Of a DNA stretch of 25,529 nt, positions 23,284-25,529 are shown piece after piece (position 1 is the stretch's first letter; every line of letters starts with the position of its first letter). Under the pieces are notes generated by a model, which was not told the DNA's origin, did no database searches, and saw nothing but the letters and a program-made list of their open reading frames with translations. Location of the stretch: contig CAYWKS010000038.1 in NCBI GenBank assembly GCA_964458935.1, forward strand, positions 1 to 25,529, written 5' to 3'. The stretch comes from CAYWKS01 sp964458935 (GTDB lineage Bacteria; Planctomycetota; Phycisphaerae; Phycisphaerales; Zrk34). Both the position numbers and the translations under genes were made by a program.

Positions 23284-24201
23284 ATGAAGGTATCGATCAT
23301 CGGCGGCGGCGGGCGTGTGGGTTCCAACGCCGCCTACGCCTTGCAGTGCGGCGGGATCGTGCACGAGCTGCTGCTCGTGGACGTGAACGCCGATCTCGCT
23401 GCCGGCGAGGCGCTGGACCTGCTGCACGGTGGCTCGCTCATCGCCGACCAGAAGGTCCGCGCGGGCACGGCCGCCGACGCCGCCGACAGCGACATCGTCT
23501 GCATCACGGCCGGCTCCCGCCGCAAGCCCGACGAGTCGCGGCTGGACCTGATCAACCGCAACGTCTCGATCTTCAAGTCGATCCTGGAGGACCTCAAGTC
23601 GGCCGGGCTCCGCCGCGACGCGATCCTGTTCGTCGTGTCCAACCCGGTGGATGTGCTGACGCGGCTGGCGCTGGAGCACCTGAACTGGGACGCGGCGCGG
23701 GTGATGGGCCTGGGCACGGTGCTGGACACGGCGCGGTTCCAGTCCATGATCGCCGACGCCAAGGGCTGGCCCGCCACGCAGGTCCGCGCCCTGATCCTCG
23801 GCGAGCACGGCGACACCATGACGCCGATCTGGTCCGGCGCGACGATGGGCGGCCTGCCGCTGGCCAAGCTGCTCGCCGTCAACGAGCAGAACGACCTGTT
23901 CACCCGCACCAAGGGCTCGGGCGCGGAGGTGATCCGCCGCAAGGGCGGCGCCGGCTACGCGGTCGGCATCGCCATCGCCCAGGTCGTCCACGCCATCGCG
24001 CGCGACGCCCGACGCGTCCTGCCGGTCAGCACGCACATGACCGGCCAGTACGGCCTGCGGCACGTGTGCCTGAGCATCCCGACCGTGGTCGGCCGCGCCG
24101 GCGTGCTCGACTACGTGCAGACCGAGCTCTGGCCCAAGGAAGTCCAGGGCCTGCAAGCGTCGATGCGTGCCCTTGAACAGACCTGGTCCAAGATCGGCTG
24201 A
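23284..24201 (+). CDS. Lactate/malate dehydrogenase family enzyme of the BMC operon
   Basis: A 305-residue NAD-dependent 2-hydroxyacid dehydrogenase. Features: GGGGRVGS nucleotide loop, Asp33 (LLVDVN) selecting NAD, R86 in ESRLDLINRN, N120 in VSNPVD, R151 in DTARF and catalytic H175 in LGEHGDT. At the substrate-selectivity position equivalent to Gln102 of lactate dehydrogenase it has Arg (R80 in GSRRKPDESR), the residue typical of malate dehydrogenase, although the surrounding loop is otherwise LDH-like. In PVM compartments an LDH-family gene is expected, handling lactate/pyruvate and the NADH balance; the Arg makes malate/oxaloacetate or another dicarboxylate possible. No encapsulation helix is visible, so it may be cytosolic. 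AAGGAAGG lies upstream of the ATG. Confidence 0.88.
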   Translation: MKVSIIGGGGRVGSNAAYALQCGGIVHELLLVDVNADLAAGEALDLLHGGSLIADQKVRAGTAADAADSDIVCITAGSRRKPDESRLDLINRNVSIFKSILEDLKSAGLRRDAILFVVSNPVDVLTRLALEHLNWDAARVMGLGTVLDTARFQSMIADAKGWPATQVRALILGEHGDTMTPIWSGATMGGLPLAKLLAVNEQNDLFTRTKGSGAEVIRRKGGAGYAVGIAIAQVVHAIARDARRVLPVSTHMTGQYGLRHVCLSIPTVVGRAGVLDYVQTELWPKEVQGLQASMRALEQTWSKIG

Positions 24202-24240
24202 CGCCGTGCATCGCGGCGAGGCCCGGGCGCCGCGCCGCCG

Positions 24241-24265
24241 ACCCGGCCGGGTGTGCATGCGCATG
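24241..24265 (+). promoter_or_regulatory. Adjacent palindromes before the DeoR gene
   Basis: ACCCGGCCGGGT (24241-24252) and CATGCGCATG (24256-24265) are perfect palindromes, in the 120-bp gap between the dehydrogenase and regulator genes. They may be a regulator binding site or an RNA hairpin that lowers regulator expression. Neither resembles the TTCAA palindrome ahead of the operon. Confidence 0.3.
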
Positions 24266-24321
24266 AGCCAGGCGATCCGCGGCCGGGCCCCGTTCGCCTC
24301 AGGTGATTCGTCCATCGCATC

Positions 24322-25065
24322 ATGCTCATTGTCGAACGTCAGCACCGGATCCTTCAGATCCTCCGCGAGCAGCGGACGGCGGACCTGGATGCGCTGGCCA
24401 CGGCGCTGGACGTGTCGGTGTCGACGGTGCGTCGTGACCTGGAGGCGCTGGAAGAGCAGGGCCTGGTCGAGCGGACGCACGGCGGGGCGATCTACCGGGG
24501 CGAGCATCGGCTGGTCATGGACGAGCGGATGCAGCAGCACGTCGAGGCCAAGCGGGCGATCGGCCGATACGCCGCGGGGCTCGTCGAGCCCAACATGACC
24601 GTGATCTTCGACGGCGGGTCGACCGTCGTGTACTGCGCCCAGCAGATCGCCGCTCGGCCGATCCAGATCGTCACGACCAGCCTGCACATCGCCAACCTGT
24701 TCGCCGACGACGAGGAGGTCGAGCTGATGCTGGTCGGCGGGACGCTGTACCCGCGGAGCGGGGTGACGGTCGGGCCCATCGCCACGCGCTGCCTGGCGGA
24801 CCTGCACGGCGACCTGCTGCTGTTCAGCCTCGCGGGGATCTACGAGCAGGCGGCGTACAACCAGAACATGGCCATGGCCGAGGTCGAGCGGGTCATGCTC
24901 CGCCAGGCCGCCCGGTCGGTGCTGATGATGGATTCGAGCAAGTTCGGCCGCAAGAGCCTGGCGCGGGTGTGCGACGTGGCGGAGACCGACGCGATCGTGA
25001 CCGACACGGGCATCGGGCCACGCTGGCGCGAGGCGCTGGCCGAGCGGCTGGTCGTCGCCGACTGA
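24322..25065 (+). CDS. DeoR-family transcriptional regulator of the BMC operon
   Basis: A 247-residue DeoR/GlpR-type regulator. Residues about 4-57 are the winged helix-turn-helix (RQHRILQILREQRTADLDAL, then VSVSTVRRDLEALEEQGLV and RTHGGA, the family signature). The C-terminal sensor has the sugar-phosphate-binding elements FDGGSTVVYCAQQI, TTSLHIANLF and LVGGTLYPRSGVTVGP. DeoR regulators respond to phosphorylated sugars, so fuculose- or rhamnulose-phosphate is a reasonable effector. Its place as last gene of the operon suggests feedback control of the compartment. The start at ATG 24322 is well placed, though the nearest purine-rich site (AGGTGA) is rather far upstream. Repeat copy B begins 78 bp after the stop. 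Confidence 0.92.
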   Translation: MLIVERQHRILQILREQRTADLDALATALDVSVSTVRRDLEALEEQGLVERTHGGAIYRGEHRLVMDERMQQHVEAKRAIGRYAAGLVEPNMTVIFDGGSTVVYCAQQIAARPIQIVTTSLHIANLFADDEEVELMLVGGTLYPRSGVTVGPIATRCLADLHGDLLLFSLAGIYEQAAYNQNMAMAEVERVMLRQAARSVLMMDSSKFGRKSLARVCDVAETDAIVTDTGIGPRWREALAERLVVAD

Positions 25066-25083
25066 CGCGCAGCTTCTTCCGGC

Positions 25084-25138
25084 CCAACATGGCCACGGTC
25101 CGGGTCCACATTTCATCGGGCTGCTCACTTCATGTTGG
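25084..25138 (+). other. Inverted repeat between the DeoR gene and repeat copy B
   Basis: CCAACATG (25084-25091) is matched by CATGTTGG (25131-25138), enclosing 39 nt that contain GTCCGGGTCCAC. The right arm ends 5 bp before repeat copy B. There is no T-run to make it a clear terminator of the BMC operon. Confidence 0.35.
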
Positions 25139-25143
25139 CTGCG

Positions 25144-25478
25144 GGCCGGTTCCAGGGCACATTCATTCCGGGCTGGTGGGAGCGTGGTTGTCCGGGTGGA
25201 CGGCTCGGGCGGACGCGGTTTCTGCCTCGCCAACGCGTAAACGACGGTCTGGGGCGCATCGGGGCGTCGCGTGTCCGGGTGGGCCCCCCCCGCCGCCGGG
25301 CCCAGACGCGAGGTAAGTGTTTGTTGTAAAGTGGGTTGCGTGTGGCGTTGACCTGTGACCGCCCGTGGCCGGGCGGACACGGGGAGCGTGTGTTGGAGCA
25401 TAGAGCAGAGAACTGCGAGTGCATGGGCGACGGGCTTGTGGTCGGTTTGCCGGTTCAAGGGTGATGGTGCCTCCATAA
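25144..25478 (-). repeat. 335-bp inverted repeat, copy B
   Basis: Exact reverse complement of copy A (11472-11806); paired coordinates sum to 36950 throughout. On the plus strand here it shows CCGCCCG-TGGC-CGGGCGG, GTCC-GGGT-GGAC and a long arm TCGCGT...GGGCCC...GGGCCC...ACGCGA, so a transcript would be highly folded. No hallmark of tmRNA, RNase P RNA, SRP RNA or a tRNA was found, and no protein frame looks genuine. Its flanks do not match those of copy A, apart from a GGTCC just outside one end. Confidence 0.93.
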
Positions 25479-25529
25479 GGACCTTATGCACGGATGCACC
25501 GAATCCGTGCGGCGTTGATCAGGAGTTTG
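25479..25529 (+). other. Palindromic tail at the window end
   Basis: ATAAG-GAC-CTTAT (25475-25487) straddles the edge of repeat copy B, and GCACGGAT (25488-25495) pairs perfectly with ATCCGTGC (25503-25510) across 7 nt. AGGAG at 25521-25525 could be a ribosome site for a gene starting beyond the window. No gene is visible inside. Confidence 0.4.

Noticed and set aside
15952..25065. Propanediol (PDU), ethanolamine (EUT) or glycyl-radical compartment
   Set aside because: No diol dehydratase, ammonia-lyase, glycyl-radical enzyme or BMC-T gene is present, while a class II sugar-phosphate aldolase and three pentamers are.
25144..25478. tmRNA, RNase P RNA or tRNA in the repeat, suggested by GGTTCAAGG near one end and by strong stems
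   Set aside because: The T-loop-like word has no matching stem, no tag peptide ending in Leu-Ala-Ala is present, the tmRNA 5' end is absent and the conserved RNase P P4 segments are absent.
11472..25478. Classical composite transposon carrying the BMC
   Set aside because: No transposase or target-site duplication was seen, and the enclosed block includes nth, recX and a dnaJ-like gene.
22015..25491. Very long open frame on the minus strand (1158 codons) across the aldolase, dehydrogenase and regulator genes
   Set aside because: It is antisense to several genes with clear motifs, its translation is low-complexity Arg/Val/Gln/His-rich, and high GC removes stop codons by chance.
1..25529. CRISPR array, tRNA or rRNA genes
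   Set aside because: No regularly spaced direct repeats, tRNA T-arm/anticodon pattern or rRNA core sequence was found in either strand on reading.

Overview
The window is a 25.5 kb, very GC-rich bacterial segment with Gram-negative features: an LPS-type heptosyltransferase, a heptose-phosphate phosphatase-like enzyme and paired M16 peptidases. It carries a fucose/rhamnose-type bacterial microcompartment (BMC) of the Planctomycetes-Verrucomicrobia (PVM) class. I infer a member of Planctomycetota, plausibly Phycisphaerae. The phylum rests on the BMC gene set; the class is a guess from GC and gene style.

Layout. 1-1.3 kb: 3' end of clpC with a strong intrinsic terminator. 1.3-3.1 kb: an HDOD-GGDEF signalling protein behind a structured leader. 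3.1-7.3 kb, minus strand: a NuoG-like iron-sulfur protein followed by two M16 peptidase paralogues whose active-site elements are divided between them. 7.4-11.3 kb: a Tat-type metallophosphoesterase, two glycosyltransferases (GT9 heptosyltransferase and a fucosyltransferase-like protein) and a small polytopic membrane protein. 11.5 kb: copy A of a 335-bp repeat. 11.8-15.6 kb: a GmhB-like HAD phosphatase with a membrane-anchored tail, a DnaJ-like co-chaperone, endonuclease III and RecX. 15.6-25.1 kb: an AT-richer regulatory region and then the BMC operon. 25.1-25.5 kb: copy B of the same repeat, in inverted orientation.

The BMC operon reads: PduL-type phosphotransacylase, BMC-H, BMC-H, acetate-kinase-like enzyme, BMC-H, BMC-P, CoA-acylating aldehyde dehydrogenase, BMC-P, an unassigned protein with EutT/EutQ-like and RpiB-like parts, BMC-P, class II (fuculose-phosphate type) aldolase, lactate/malate dehydrogenase, DeoR regulator. 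By family knowledge, the aldolase splits a deoxysugar 1-phosphate into DHAP and lactaldehyde. The aldehyde dehydrogenase, PduL and kinase then carry lactaldehyde to lactate through lactyl-CoA and lactyl-phosphate, making ATP inside or beside a shell built only from hexamers (BMC-H) and pentamers (BMC-P). No trimer (BMC-T), diol dehydratase, glycyl-radical enzyme or ammonia-lyase is present, which fits PVM rather than PDU, EUT or GRM types. Sugar isomerase and kinase genes are not in the window.

The points most worth following are the exact 335-bp inverted repeat bracketing 13.3 kb that holds the BMC and several housekeeping genes; the two-part unassigned BMC protein; active-site substitutions in the kinase and the dehydrogenase; a BMC-H with a remodelled pore; a tiny hydrophobic ORF in the BMC leader; and hairpins after each BMC-H gene.
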